Below are positions 51,598 to 61,988 of a stretch of 64,000 nucleotides of DNA, piece by piece. A model generated the notes under the pieces. That model was given only the letters and a program-made list of their open reading frames with translations, made no database searches and was not told where the DNA came from. The DNA is taken from NCBI RefSeq assembly GCF_020379485.1, contig NC_063450.1, forward strand, positions 30,976,137-31,040,136. The letters are read 5' to 3'. How positions within the stretch are numbered: position 1 is the first letter of the stretch; the number at the start of each line of letters is the position of its first letter. Position numbers and translations under genes: made by a program. Source of the stretch: Brassica napus. Taxonomy: Eukaryota > Streptophyta > Magnoliopsida > Brassicales > Brassicaceae.

Positions 51598-53339
51598 ATG
51601 GCTAGATCTTTGTTGCTCTCGCTAACCCTCGCGTGCTTCTTCACCGCAATTGTCTCAGCTCGTGACTGGAACATCCTAAACCAGCTCAAAGGAGGCAAGC
51701 CAACCACCAGGCAAAACGGCGTAGGATCGTTGAAAGTATCAAACCTAAACGGATACTGCGAGAGCTGGAGAGTCAACGTGGAGCTTCACAACATCAGAGA
51801 CTTCACGGTGGTGCCGCAGGAGTGCGTCTGGTTCGTCCAAAAGTATATGACATCATCTCAATACGAGGATGACGTGGAGAGAGCCGTTGATGAAGCCATC
51901 CTATACCTCGGAAAAACTTGTTGCGAGAAGAAGAAATGTGATGGAATGGATGCTTGGATCTTTGACATTGATGACACTCTTCTCTCCACCATTCCTTACC
52001 ACAAGAGCAACGGATGCTTCGGGTAAGAAAATTGAAAGTAACATATTAGATTTGGTTCGCTTTGATTTGATTTGAGAAAATCTTAGTTTGAGTTTTTTTG
52101 GTGAAAGTAATTATTGAAATATATATATATATGTTTTAAGCAGAGTAATTCTATTTTAATCCATTATATATAATTTTATAAATGTTATAACTTATAACAA
52201 AGTTTGGATTTGACAAAATTTTAGTTTGTTTTTTTATGAGTGGTAGAACTTAGTTATCAATATATATAAACAAAAAATGTTTATTTCGACTTTGGTTTAC
52301 GAAAATAATATGGCTTAATGTAATGAATATATAACCAAAACATGATGTGATTGGATCTGAATAGGTTTGGTTACACTAATAGATCTCATATCAGTTGGTT
52401 TTGTTTTAATAATCATAAAACATTGGAAGCAATCGGGTTATAAGAACAAAGCTTGTTTGAGATCTGGTTTAGTAGCGGTTTAGTAGCGGTTTAGTTCGGT
52501 TTGTTTGCCTACATCTATCATTCCTCTCTTCTGGTTCGCTTTGCTCCGGTTTATAGTAACCGGGACTGAAATGCTACAATGATTTGAATCAGTGGTGAGC
52601 AACTAAACACGACCAAGTTCGAGGAATGGCAAAATTTGGGAAAGGCACCAGCGGTTCCAAGCATGGTGAAGCTGTTCCACGAGATTAGAGAGAGAGGCTT
52701 TAAAATCTTTTTGGTCTCTTCTCGTAAAGAGTATCTCAGATCCGCCACCGTCGAAAACCTTATTGAAGTCGGTTACCACGGCTGGTCTAACCTTCTTCTC
52801 AGGTATATAATCCTCGGTTCAAGTCTCTTTTGATTGTTATGATTGAGTAGGTATATAAATAGGTTCATTATCAAGTAAAACAGAAATTTCATTTCTAATC
52901 TCTTTTAACTGTTGTCATAAAACCGAAACTGAAACCAATTCAGGATACACTTTGTTTTTATGATGAGTCCATGTATTCACTCACCTTAACATCACTAAAG
53001 GTTTGACTTATGGCACGGTAACAATGCGTGTTCAAACCACTATGTTACATGTCAAGGTCCATATAAATCTATGATGAGCAACCAACATAATTCGAGCTTT
53101 CTGGTATAATATTGTAAACCGGGTCGGGTACTAATAAAGTTGTCAAACCGTAAATTTGTAGGGGAGAAGAGGAAGAGAAGAAGAGTGTGAGCCAATACAA
53201 AGCAGATGTGAGGACATGGCTTACAAGTCTTGGATACAGAGTTTGGGGAGTGATGGGTTCACAATGGAACAGCTTCGCAGGTTGTCCAGTTCCCAAGAGA
53301 ACCTTCAAGCTCCCTAACTCCATCTACTACATCGCTTGA
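51598..53339 (+). CDS. HAD-superfamily class IIIB acid phosphatase-like protein (VSP family)
   Basis: Three exons, 51598-52022, 52593-52802 and 53162-53339, join in frame to 271 codons (270 aa plus stop), with GT-AG introns. Residues 1-20 (MARSLLLSLTLACFFTAIVS) are a signal peptide, so the protein should enter the secretory pathway. The HAD motif FDIDDTLLS places the nucleophile Asp at residue 123 and the second Asp at 125. FLVSSRKEYLR is the Ser-containing motif. Near the C terminus GSQWNSFAG stands where active class-IIIB enzymes usually have GDQWSDL, so a metal-binding Asp appears to be lost. The family includes vegetative storage proteins and vacuolar or secreted acid phosphatases; the natural substrate is unknown. 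From memory it corresponds to Arabidopsis At5g44020, which also neighbours CESA4. I therefore call family and secretion firmly, catalysis not. Confidence 0.9.
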
Positions 53340-54038
53340 TGAAATCATATTTACAACCCTAACCAAAAAAATAAGATCAGAGTTTCAATCATATTCTTGA
53401 GTCTTTGATTCTCTCCCTTCTTTTTTTGTCATTTCTGGTTTATATACCAAGTCAAACGCTTATGAGTGATATATGAACCAATATCATCTTTGTTTCAGTT
53501 GAATTCAGCTTTTTTTTTTTCTTCTTCTTTGTGTTACTATTTTGGGCCTTTGTGAAACTGATTATGGGCTCTTTTTAAAAGTAACCTCACATTTCTATAT
53601 CTGATTGGATCTGATGAAGTTCAAATATAAGATCAAAGTATATACATTCAGCAGAGACTTAAGTAGGTATACATGATAACTTGAAAGCTACTCTAAGTTA
53701 TTAAAATTGTAAAGAACTAAAACGAGTAACAAACATCAGAAGAAGTTGGAAGCTCTCAAGCAAATAAATGTATAAAATAAACTCTTGACTAAACAGAGCT
53801 GTCCCCTTCTTCCACCAAATCTTTTTTTGCTGTCTCTTGAAGCTATCTTATGACACAAACCTCAGACCCAACCTCACCTCACAGTTTGGTACAACCTTTA
53901 GTTTCATCTTAACATTTTTCGCTTATATTACCGCCAAAGTTCCCTTTGGTTTCTTCAGTTATCAAAACACATAGTCGCATACATTTTTTTTTTCCTATCT
54001 CTCATTTTGCTCTGCTTCGGAGCTTAGCTTTCCTCGCC
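53340..54038. promoter_or_regulatory. CESA4 upstream region with two MYB46-type motifs
   Basis: This 699-bp gap holds the CESA4 promoter and leader. Two matches to the MYB46-responsive element RKTWGGTR are seen: ATTTGGTG on the minus strand (53813-53820, read CACCAAAT on plus) and GTTTGGTA on plus (53884-53891). MYB46 and MYB83 are known to bind such sites in secondary-wall CESA promoters. A TATA-like tataaaata is at 53771-53779; another at-rich candidate (cttatatta) is at about 53921. The start of transcription cannot be fixed, so whether the sites are upstream of it or in the leader is open. Confidence 0.5.
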
Positions 54039-57000
54039 ATGGAACCAAACACCATGGCCAGCTTCGGAGATGAGGTAAAAGAGAAAACAAGAACAACAAA
54101 TATGGAAACTTCTTTCCTACGTTTTGTTCTTTACCAAACTTTTTCATTTGGTGAATGCAGCATCGTCATTCGTCCTTCTCGGCAAAGATCTGTAGAATCT
54201 GTAGGGACGAGGTCAAAGACGGCGACAATGGCCAGACATTCGTGGCGTGCCACGTGTGCGCATTCCCTGTTTGCAAACCGTGCTACGAGTATGAGCGTAG
54301 CAACGGTAACAAATGTTGCCCTCAATGCAACACTCCCTATAAACGCCACAAAGGTAAATTTAGATCTAACCCTGTTAAATAAAAAAAAATAAAAAGAGAT
54401 TTAGCCTAGCTTCACTGACAAATTGGGTAACTGTTTTTGCTTGAAGGCTCTCCAACCATTGCTGGAGATGATGAAGAAGAAGAAAACAATGGTCATGTTG
54501 ATTCGGACGATGAGTTGAATATCAAGAATCGCAAGGATACTTCCTCCATTCACCAGAATTTTGCCTATGGATCGGTAACTTAATGACTTTGATCTATATT
54601 TTCAGTTTTCTTCCTAATTGAAATAAAGATTCTGAGTATGTTTTGGTATTGCAGGAAAATGGAGACTACAACAGTAAGCAGCAATGGCGTCCAAATGGCC
54701 GTGCCTTTTCTTCCACCGGAAGTGGTATGTTTAGTATACATGTGTGGTTTATATATTACATATAGAAGTATAAGAGCAAACTTTGAGGCCTGTCTTTGTG
54801 TGATTTAATTTTGAAGTGTTAGGGAGAGAGTTTGAAGGTGAGAGAGATGGCGCCACAGACGCTGAGTGGAAAGAACGAGTTGATAAATGGAAAGCGAGGC
54901 AAGAGAAGAGAGGTTTATTGGTTAAAGGAGAACAAACAAAGGATCAAGACAGCCAAACTGATGAAGAAGAATTCCTGTAATAATAATAAAAAAAAAAAAC
55001 ACAATATAATCTTTCTGTTAACCTAGAATAATAAAAACTTGAAGCGCAAGTAACTAAGTTGTTGTTGTTGTTTTACAGAGATGCTGATGCAAGACAACCT
55101 CTCTGGAGAAAAGTCCCAATCTCATCGAGCAAAATCAGTCCTTACAGGATCGTGATCGTTCTCCGCCTCATCATCTTAGTCTTCTTCTTCCGTTTCCGTA
55201 TCCTGACACCAGCCAAAGACGCCTACCCTCTCTGGCTGATCTCAGTCATCTGCGAGATCTGGTTCGCGCTCTCTTGGATTCTTGACCAGTTCCCTAAATG
55301 GTTCCCGATTAACCGTGAGACCTACCTCGACCGTCTCTCTATGAGATTCGAAAGGGATGGTGAGAAGAACAAGCTTGCACCGGTTGATGTGTTTGTCAGT
55401 ACGGTGGATCCACTTAAGGAGCCTCCGATTATCACAGCCAACACTATTCTCTCCATCTTGGCCGTTGATTATCCGGTGAGTAAGGTTAGCTGCTATGTGT
55501 CTGATGACGGTGCTTCCATGCTCCTGTTCGATACGTTGTCTGAAACTTCAGAGTTTGCGAGAAGATGGGTTCCGTTTTGCAAGAAGTACAACGTTGAGCC
55601 AAGAGCTCCAGAGTTTTACTTCTCTGAGAAGATTGATTACTTGAAGGATAAAGTCCAAACTACATTCGTCAAAGATCGTAGAGCAATGAAGGTCAGTGAA
55701 AACAAAAGAAATATATTTACTTGCGTGTCACGAAACTGTTCTTTACATTCTTCTCAATTGTTTTGCAGAGAGAATATGAAGAGTTTAAAGTGAGGATCAA
55801 TTCTTTAGTGGCTAAAGCTCAGAAGAAGCCAGAAGAAGGTTGGGTGATGCAAGATGGTACACCATGGCCTGGGAACAACACTCGTGATCATCCCGGGATG
55901 ATTCAGGTCACATACAAAAAAACCCTCCAACAGCTTCTTCTCTTTCGTTAACACCGTTAAAGACTCTGAAACAAACTACTTTGATATTCTTCAGGTGTAC
56001 TTAGGAAAGGAAGGAGCTTATGATATTGACGGTAACGAATTGCCACGCCTAGTGTATGTGTCGAGAGAGAAGCGTCCTGGTTACGCTCACCACAAGAAAG
56101 CTGGAGCCATGAATGCAATGGTAAGCAAGCAAGCAAACAAGTAAGCCTATGAAAACAAGTAACTGTTTTTTTTGCTGATAGTGGTTTCTTGGATTGGGCC
56201 AGGTTCGAGTCTCTGCAGTGCTCACAAATGCACCATTTATGCTGAACTTGGATTGTGATCATTACATCAACAATAGTAGAGCCATCAGAGAATCAATGTG
56301 CTTCCTGATGGATCCACAGCTCGGGAAAAAGCTTTGTTATGTTCAGTTCCCTCAGAGATTCGATGGAATCGATCGCAATGATCGATACGCCAACAGAAAC
56401 ATCGTCTTCTTCGATGTAAGTCATCATCAACCATTATCAGCAAAACAACAGTCTAATTCTACAAAAAAAAAAACTAAAAACCAGTTATGTTTTGTCGCAG
56501 ATAAACATGAGAGGGTTAGATGGGATTCAAGGACCAGTCTATGTGGGAACAGGATGTGTATTCAACAGACCAGCACTGTACGGATACGAACCACCCGTGT
56601 CTGAAAAACGAAAGAAGATGACATGCGACTGCTGGCCGTCGTGGCTTTCCTGCTGCTGCGGCGGAGGTAGGCGTGGCAAACCGAAGTCGGATTCGAAGAA
56701 GAAGTCAGGGATCAAGAGCTTGTTATCTGGACTGAGGAGGAAGAAGAAGAAGAAGGACAGTGCAACGACGATGAGCTATTCGAGAAAACGATCGACCGAG
56801 GCGATATTCGATCTTGAGGACATCGAAGAAGGGCTTGAAGGGTACGACGAGCACGATAAATCGTCTCTAATGTCGCAGAAGAACTTCGAGAAGAGATTCG
56901 GAATGTCTCCTGTGTTCATCGCATCCACTTTGATGGAGAAGGGAGGGTTACCGGAGGCGACGAACACGAGCTCACTCATCAAAGAAGCGATTCACGTCAT

Positions 57001-58071
57001 TAGCTGTGGATACGAAGAGAAGACTGAGTGGGGCAAAGAGATCGGGTGGATCTACGGATCAGTGACCGAAGATATCCTTACGGGGTTCAAGATGCATTGT
57101 AGAGGTTGGAAGTCGATTTACTGTATGCCTAAAAGACCAGCTTTTAAAGGATCAGCTCCGATCAATTTGTCTGACCGGTTGCACCAAGTGCTTCGATGGG
57201 CGCTTGGTTCGGTCGAAATCTTCTTTAGTCGTCATTGTCCGTTATGGTATGCATGGGGAGGCAAGCTCAAGATTCTAGAACGTCTCGCTTACATCAACAC
57301 CATTGTCTACCCTTTCACTTCTATTCCTCTGCTCGCTTATTGTACTATCCCAGCGGTTTGTCTTCTCACCGGCAAGTTCATCATTCCAACGGTTAGTTTG
57401 ATACTTTTAAATATTTATGTTTTTACCCCCCAAGGTTTATAATATTTACATTTTAGACCCTTAATTTTCTATTTGATGATCAGATCAACAACTTTGCGAG
57501 CATATGGTTCCTCGCGCTGTTCCTATCAATCATCGCGACGGCTATCTTGGAGCTGAGGTGGAGCGAAGTGAGCATCACTGACCTCTGGCGTAACGAGCAG
57601 TTCTGGGTGATCGGAGGAGTCTCGGCTCACCTCTTCGCCGTCTTTCAAGGTCTCCTCAAAGTTCTCTTCGGAGTCGACACAAACTTCACCGTCACATCCA
57701 AAGGAGCCTCGGACGAAGCCGACGAGTTCGGAGATCTTTACCTCTTCAAATGGACAACTCTTCTCATCCCTCCCACGACTCTCATCATCCTCAACATGGT
57801 CGGCGTCGTGGCAGGCGTTTCGGACGCCATTAACAACGGGTACGGCTCCTGGGGACCGCTTTTCGGGAAGCTGTTTTTCGCGTTTTGGGTCATCGTTCAT
57901 CTTTACCCGTTCCTCAAGGGTTTGATGGGTCGACAGAACCGAACTCCCACGATCGTTGTGCTTTGGTCGATCCTCTTGGCGTCCATTTTCTCGCTGGTTT
58001 GGGTTCGGATCGATCCGTTTTTGGCGAAACAGACTGGTCCGTTACTGAAGCAGTGTGGCGTCGACTGTTGA
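54039..58071 (+). CDS. CESA4: Cellulose synthase A catalytic subunit 4 (secondary wall)
   Basis: Eleven coding exons join without a break into 1051 codons: 54039-54074, 54161-54353, 54447-54574, 54655-54724, 54817-54976, 55079-55691, 55769-55906, 55995-56120, 56203-56415, 56501-57391, 57484-58071. The protein is a plasma-membrane glycosyltransferase that polymerises UDP-glucose into beta-1,4-glucan. With CESA7 and CESA8 it forms the secondary-wall complex; loss gives irregular xylem (irx5) in Arabidopsis. It has an N-terminal eight-Cys RING-type finger (from [14 protein letters not shown]), two TM helices (from [19 protein letters not shown]), then the catalytic domain with Asp of DDG at 338, DCD at 505, TED at 750 and QVLRW at 788-792, and about six C-terminal TM helices ending in CGVDC. 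The start [12 protein letters not shown] is the CESA4 signature. The ATG at 54054, in frame, is an alternative. The length is close to the Arabidopsis protein (about 1049 aa). Confidence 0.97.
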
Positions 58072-58397
58072 AGAGTAAAGTAAAGACTATAAATGTGCGT
58101 TTTGTATCGCGTTTGCGTTTTGGCCGCCCTTTTGAGCCATCTTGTATGGGGCTAGTTTTACTCTGTTTGGGTGTTTTTTCTTTTATTTGAGCAAACAAGT
58201 TATGATAAAAGGATCATATAAAATACAAACAAATCAAATGAATCACACCACATATGCAACAAACACACAACGATTTGGTTTATTACACACAACACACACA
58301 CAAAGCCAATTAATCTTTAAACAAATGATATTTCACTCAGTGTAACCAAACATGTGTGGAACCGTGAGCCATTAGAGCTTGGACATCATACTTCTCT
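58072..58397. other. Shared 3' intergenic region of convergent genes
   Basis: The CESA4 stop and the stop of the minus-strand gene lie 326 bp apart. Both 3' UTRs and poly-A signals must fit here and may overlap. No separate gene seen. Confidence 0.6.
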
Positions 58398-59842
58398 CTA
58401 CCTGCTTGTGGCCATTGAGTGACTGTTCCAGTAGCCACCAACTGTTCCGATAATAGGTGATTCAGGGCTTCTACTTGGAGATTTCCTTGGAGAGTTCGTT
58501 GCTGAGAACTGTTTTATCTCCTCTGAAGTCAACGCGCCCAGTATAGGTCTTTCATCGTAGCTTTGAACACCCATAGAGACGATGCTGCTGCATCCGCTGG
58601 TCGTGGTCTGCGATGTGGATAACCATGTTGAGAGACTAGCGTCAACAGCTGGTACTTCTTGAGATCTCTGTTTCTTGATTCCATCTCTTGATTTCTGTTT
58701 CAAGCTGAATGATGGTAACTCATCAACAGCCTGAGGCTCCTCTAAGCTGAAGGATGCATTTAGTTTGTGTTCTTGATCGGAGATGAGAGTCACGTTCTCC
58801 TTTCGAGACTGCGTCTGCATTGTTCTATCCTTGGATTTCACTGCTTTCCATTGGGAGAGATTCTCGATGGGGTTCAGTACAGCGTTGACATATCCGGTTC
58901 TGTCTCTTGCACTCGTGTTAGACTTGTCTTTGTTCAAAACATTATCGGCAATCTCCTCGGTGTAAACTTTTTTTTCATCCAAGTTGTGTTGCTTCTCCTC
59001 ATAATCATCATCATCATAATAGTCTTCATCAAGCAGATCACTATAATCATCAATGTCTTCTAGATCACTTTCATCACAATCTGTTACAGCATCCTCTTCT
59101 TCCTCGTCGTCACTTTCTCTGCAATTCTGGTATCTATGGTTTGAAGGATAAGAGCTTGACGAGTTGGAAGTAACATCGCTCCCCTCTGATGAACATGGTG
59201 CCTGACTCGACTTCAAAGGCTTCACCTCTTCGTCCTTCTTCTCCTCCTCTTCAAAGAGCTCAACAGATTCATCTACTGCTATGTGTTCATAAGTTTTGAC
59301 CTTGGAGTCAAAAGTCACTCTCTTACGAGTTGGACTCGGACTGTTTCTCTCCTCAACTTTCTCTTCACTGCAATTAAAAAACAACAAAATCAATAACTCA
59401 AATCTGTTTACGTTAAAAACATGATTTTAGGTACAAGAACAAAGAGTCAACAGTTTCGTCTAAAAGGACATAAAAAGACTAACCAGATGTCAGTGGTCGG
59501 AATGACAGAAACCTTAGTCACTTCCACAACAGCAGCAGGAATCCTAACATCCTTTGCAGACTTGGGAACTTCCTCAACAATAGAAACGCTAAGATTCAGA
59601 TGAACATCCTTTGTAGAAGAACCCTCAGAGATTTTCTACAACAAAAAAAAAAAAGATTACTTCAGATCAGACAAAACCCAACACAAAATAAAGCTGAAAC
59701 TTTGTCAAGATAATACAGAAAAATCAGCTAGCTTTAGCTGAAGCAACTCATAAAGAGAACTTACGTTTGAACGAGGCTCATCCCTGCGCCTCTGACGCCG
59801 GCGATTCTTCCGGCCACCGAAGCAACCTGGAAAGCAGCCCAT
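58398..59842 (-). CDS. Acidic protein of unknown function, Met-Gly-Cys N terminus
   Basis: Exons on the minus strand are 59842-59765, 59635-59484 and 59367-58398. They give 1200 nt, 399 aa plus stop, all in frame with GT-AG introns. The N terminus MGCFPGCFGGRKNRRRQRRR combines a Gly-2 and Cys-3/Cys-7 (possible N-myristoylation and S-acylation) with a polybasic stretch, predicting membrane anchoring at the plasma membrane. The middle is strongly acidic (SDDEEEEDAVTDCDESDLED and a DEDYYDDDDYEE run). The C-terminal part has a basic SP-rich motif (NSPRKSPSRSPESPIIGTVG) before the end SMATSR. It lacks any enzyme motif and is mostly low complexity, likely disordered. From memory it matches Arabidopsis At5g44040, annotated as eisosome-like; that name is not evidence of function. 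Confidence 0.88.
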
Positions 59843-60390
59843 TCCTTCGAGAGAGTAGAAGATAGAGAGTTCCTTCGAGGAGCTTTCACAAATTCTTGAT
59901 CCAAGATTATAGAGTCGACATTGATTTGGTTATCTTTTATTTACTCTTTTTCGATTTCCTTTTCTTTTTAATTTTAACTTTTTTATTAAAATATTTATTT
60001 TGAGGGGGAAAAAGGAAAATGACCGTTACAATGTCTGAGTCTCTGACCATTAGGCTTTGAAATTGGACCGTTGCTCTGTGGGACCCTCGCTTTACTATAA
60101 AGAAAAATAAAAATAATCGATAGGCCTCAGACCACTTCCATCGGAAGTTTTAAAAGGGAGTTCTTAAAAAAAAAAACCAAAAAAATAAATAGAAAAAAAA
60201 AGAAGAGAACCGCTGCTTAAACCAACACCTTTGAAATCACTAAAAACTTCATACATGTAACTTTATTATTGGCTAATTTTTTTTGCCTTCTCTCTCTTCC
60301 TCTTCAGCTTCTTCTTCGGTGTTGTTTTTGTTTTTGCTTTGAGAAATTGATGTTGGAGAAGAAATATCCAAATCGATCTGACGATGATCG
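59843..60390. other. Region upstream of the acidic-protein gene
   Basis: Contains the leader and promoter of the minus-strand gene. Toward 60,390 it contains sequence preceding the ATP12-like fragment. A 73-codon frame at 60269-60490 overlaps that fragment out of frame and is not a gene. Confidence 0.4.
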
Positions 60391-60605
60391 TTGTCTGCTC
60401 GTAAACCCGAATCCGATGATCAGTCATCGGAACCTTCTTCCTCATCTCCGCTCACGTTCGACAAGGAAAACGAGAAGCCCATCCTCGTGAAAGCTCCGAA
60501 CCCACGACGGAACAACGATGCAGATTTGGTGACAATGCCGACGTCTTTCATGACGGGTTCGATCATGGGGAAGAGATTCTACAAGAAGGTGATGACTAGA
60601 GAAGC
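60391..60605 (+). pseudogene. ATP12-like F1-ATPase assembly factor, exon fragment cut by Athila
   Basis: The frame SARKPESDDQSSEPSSSSPL ... VTMPTSFMTGSIMGKRFYKK then VMTREA matches the N-terminal part of plant ATP12, a mitochondrial chaperone that binds the F1 alpha subunit during ATP synthase assembly. Support is my memory of the plant protein. In ATP12 the sequence continues with the main chaperone domain, but here the Athila LTR begins at 60606, directly after the codon for Ala. No ATG opens this frame; a TGA lies just upstream at 60385-60387, so the transit-peptide exon is missing or frameshifted. The remainder may lie to the right of the window, beyond Athila. Confidence 0.6.
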
Positions 60606-61763
60606 TGATATATGGTGTTTTTGGCATCTTGTATATATGTTTTCTAATTGGTTTTCAAGTCTTTATCGAGTCTTCCTAGTCCTTTTCGAGTCATTACAGG
60701 TCTGGAGTTGCATTGGATGGGAGATAAACCAGTGGGAGGAAAAGAAGAGAAAAATAGTGCAATTTGGAACTTTTCACGCAGAGCAGTCGTGCGGAGCAGT
60801 CTGGCGTGCCTGTTCCAGCGACATAGATTTTTAAGGAAGTTTCCAAATATTTCGGGATTTTACCTAGGGCTTCCCCCTTTTTCTCATGCAGCCGCCAGAG
60901 ACCTGCAATATATATTTTCTTATTATTCTAGACATTCTACGTGACTTTTTAGAGAGATTTTGGAGAGAGAAAACTTGTACTCTTGATAAGGGAGAAGAAT
61001 CTCTCCATCCTTTGGAGAAGATTTTTAAACCCTCTTTGCTTTTTATTATTAATTCAGACATGTTTTCTTCATCTGTTATCTCTGTGATTTCTCTGTCCAT
61101 GGCTGAGTAATCCACTTGCTTAGTCTAGGGTGTTAGATCCGTGAGTTAAACATAGATAAGTGAATCCCTTGATTGTCTTCATTCATAACTATTCTTAATA
61201 ATTGCATTAAACTGACCGCTTAATGTTAGATCCTAGGTTTAACATGTTCATTAACCGTGTAATAGGTTGTTAGATCTGTTATGAATGAGCATTGCATCCC
61301 TAGTCAGCGAGAGTAGATATTAGGGTGTATTGTGAACATATCGACTTGATCTCTAAAGCTTGCTAGCGTGTCTTGATCCAAACGAAAGTTTAGGCATCAA
61401 GACCGACTTGCAAGGGAATCAATACCACGAGAGTGGGTTGATTCAACCTGAGTGATCCGAGTTATGGACTTACTCTTAATTGAACTAAAATAATTGTTTG
61501 GCTCACACTTGTTTAACATCCGATCAAACCACCCTAGGCTAGCATTCTTAATCATCTGAAAAACCTTAAATCAATCTCTTACTTGCTTGTTACGAAATCA
61601 ACTTTAAAACTCCCATATTGTTTTAGCTTGATATTGATCCTATAGAAATAAAGTGTAATCATTGGTCTTTGTAGATTCGATCCTAAAGTGCTACATCGAC
61701 ATACCATTCGATTGTGGTGGTGTGCACATTAGGTTAATTGGTGTGAGTATACACGTAATATCA
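60606..61763 (+). repeat. 5' LTR of the Athila element
   Basis: Bounded by the inverted TGATAT/ATATCA ends, with the primer site three bases after. The length fits Athila LTRs, which are among the longer plant LTRs. The partner LTR is out of view, so age cannot be judged. Confidence 0.8.
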
Positions 61764-61988
61764 ATTTGGCGCCATTGCCGGGGACCATCTTTTAACCTTT
61801 ATTTTTCGGTTATTTATTTAGTCTAAGACCTCTAACTTGCTCTATCCTTTTTGTTGCAGCTAATTTTTCAGGTGCATGACCAATAGACATACTCGGAGAA
61901 ACGCACAAGGAGAGTTACATTTACCAACCAGGAGCTAGCAAGGTTAGAAAGAACAAATCGTCAACAGCCAAGGCAAACTGACACCACT

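Noticed and set aside
54832..55026. 64-codon plus-strand frame
   Set aside because: It overlaps CESA4 exon 5 out of frame and runs into the intron.
58767..59063. Plus-strand 98-codon frame rich in Ile and Leu
   Set aside because: It is the antisense of the acidic Asp/Glu-rich coding exon; Asp/Glu codons read backwards give Ile/Leu/Val/Phe.
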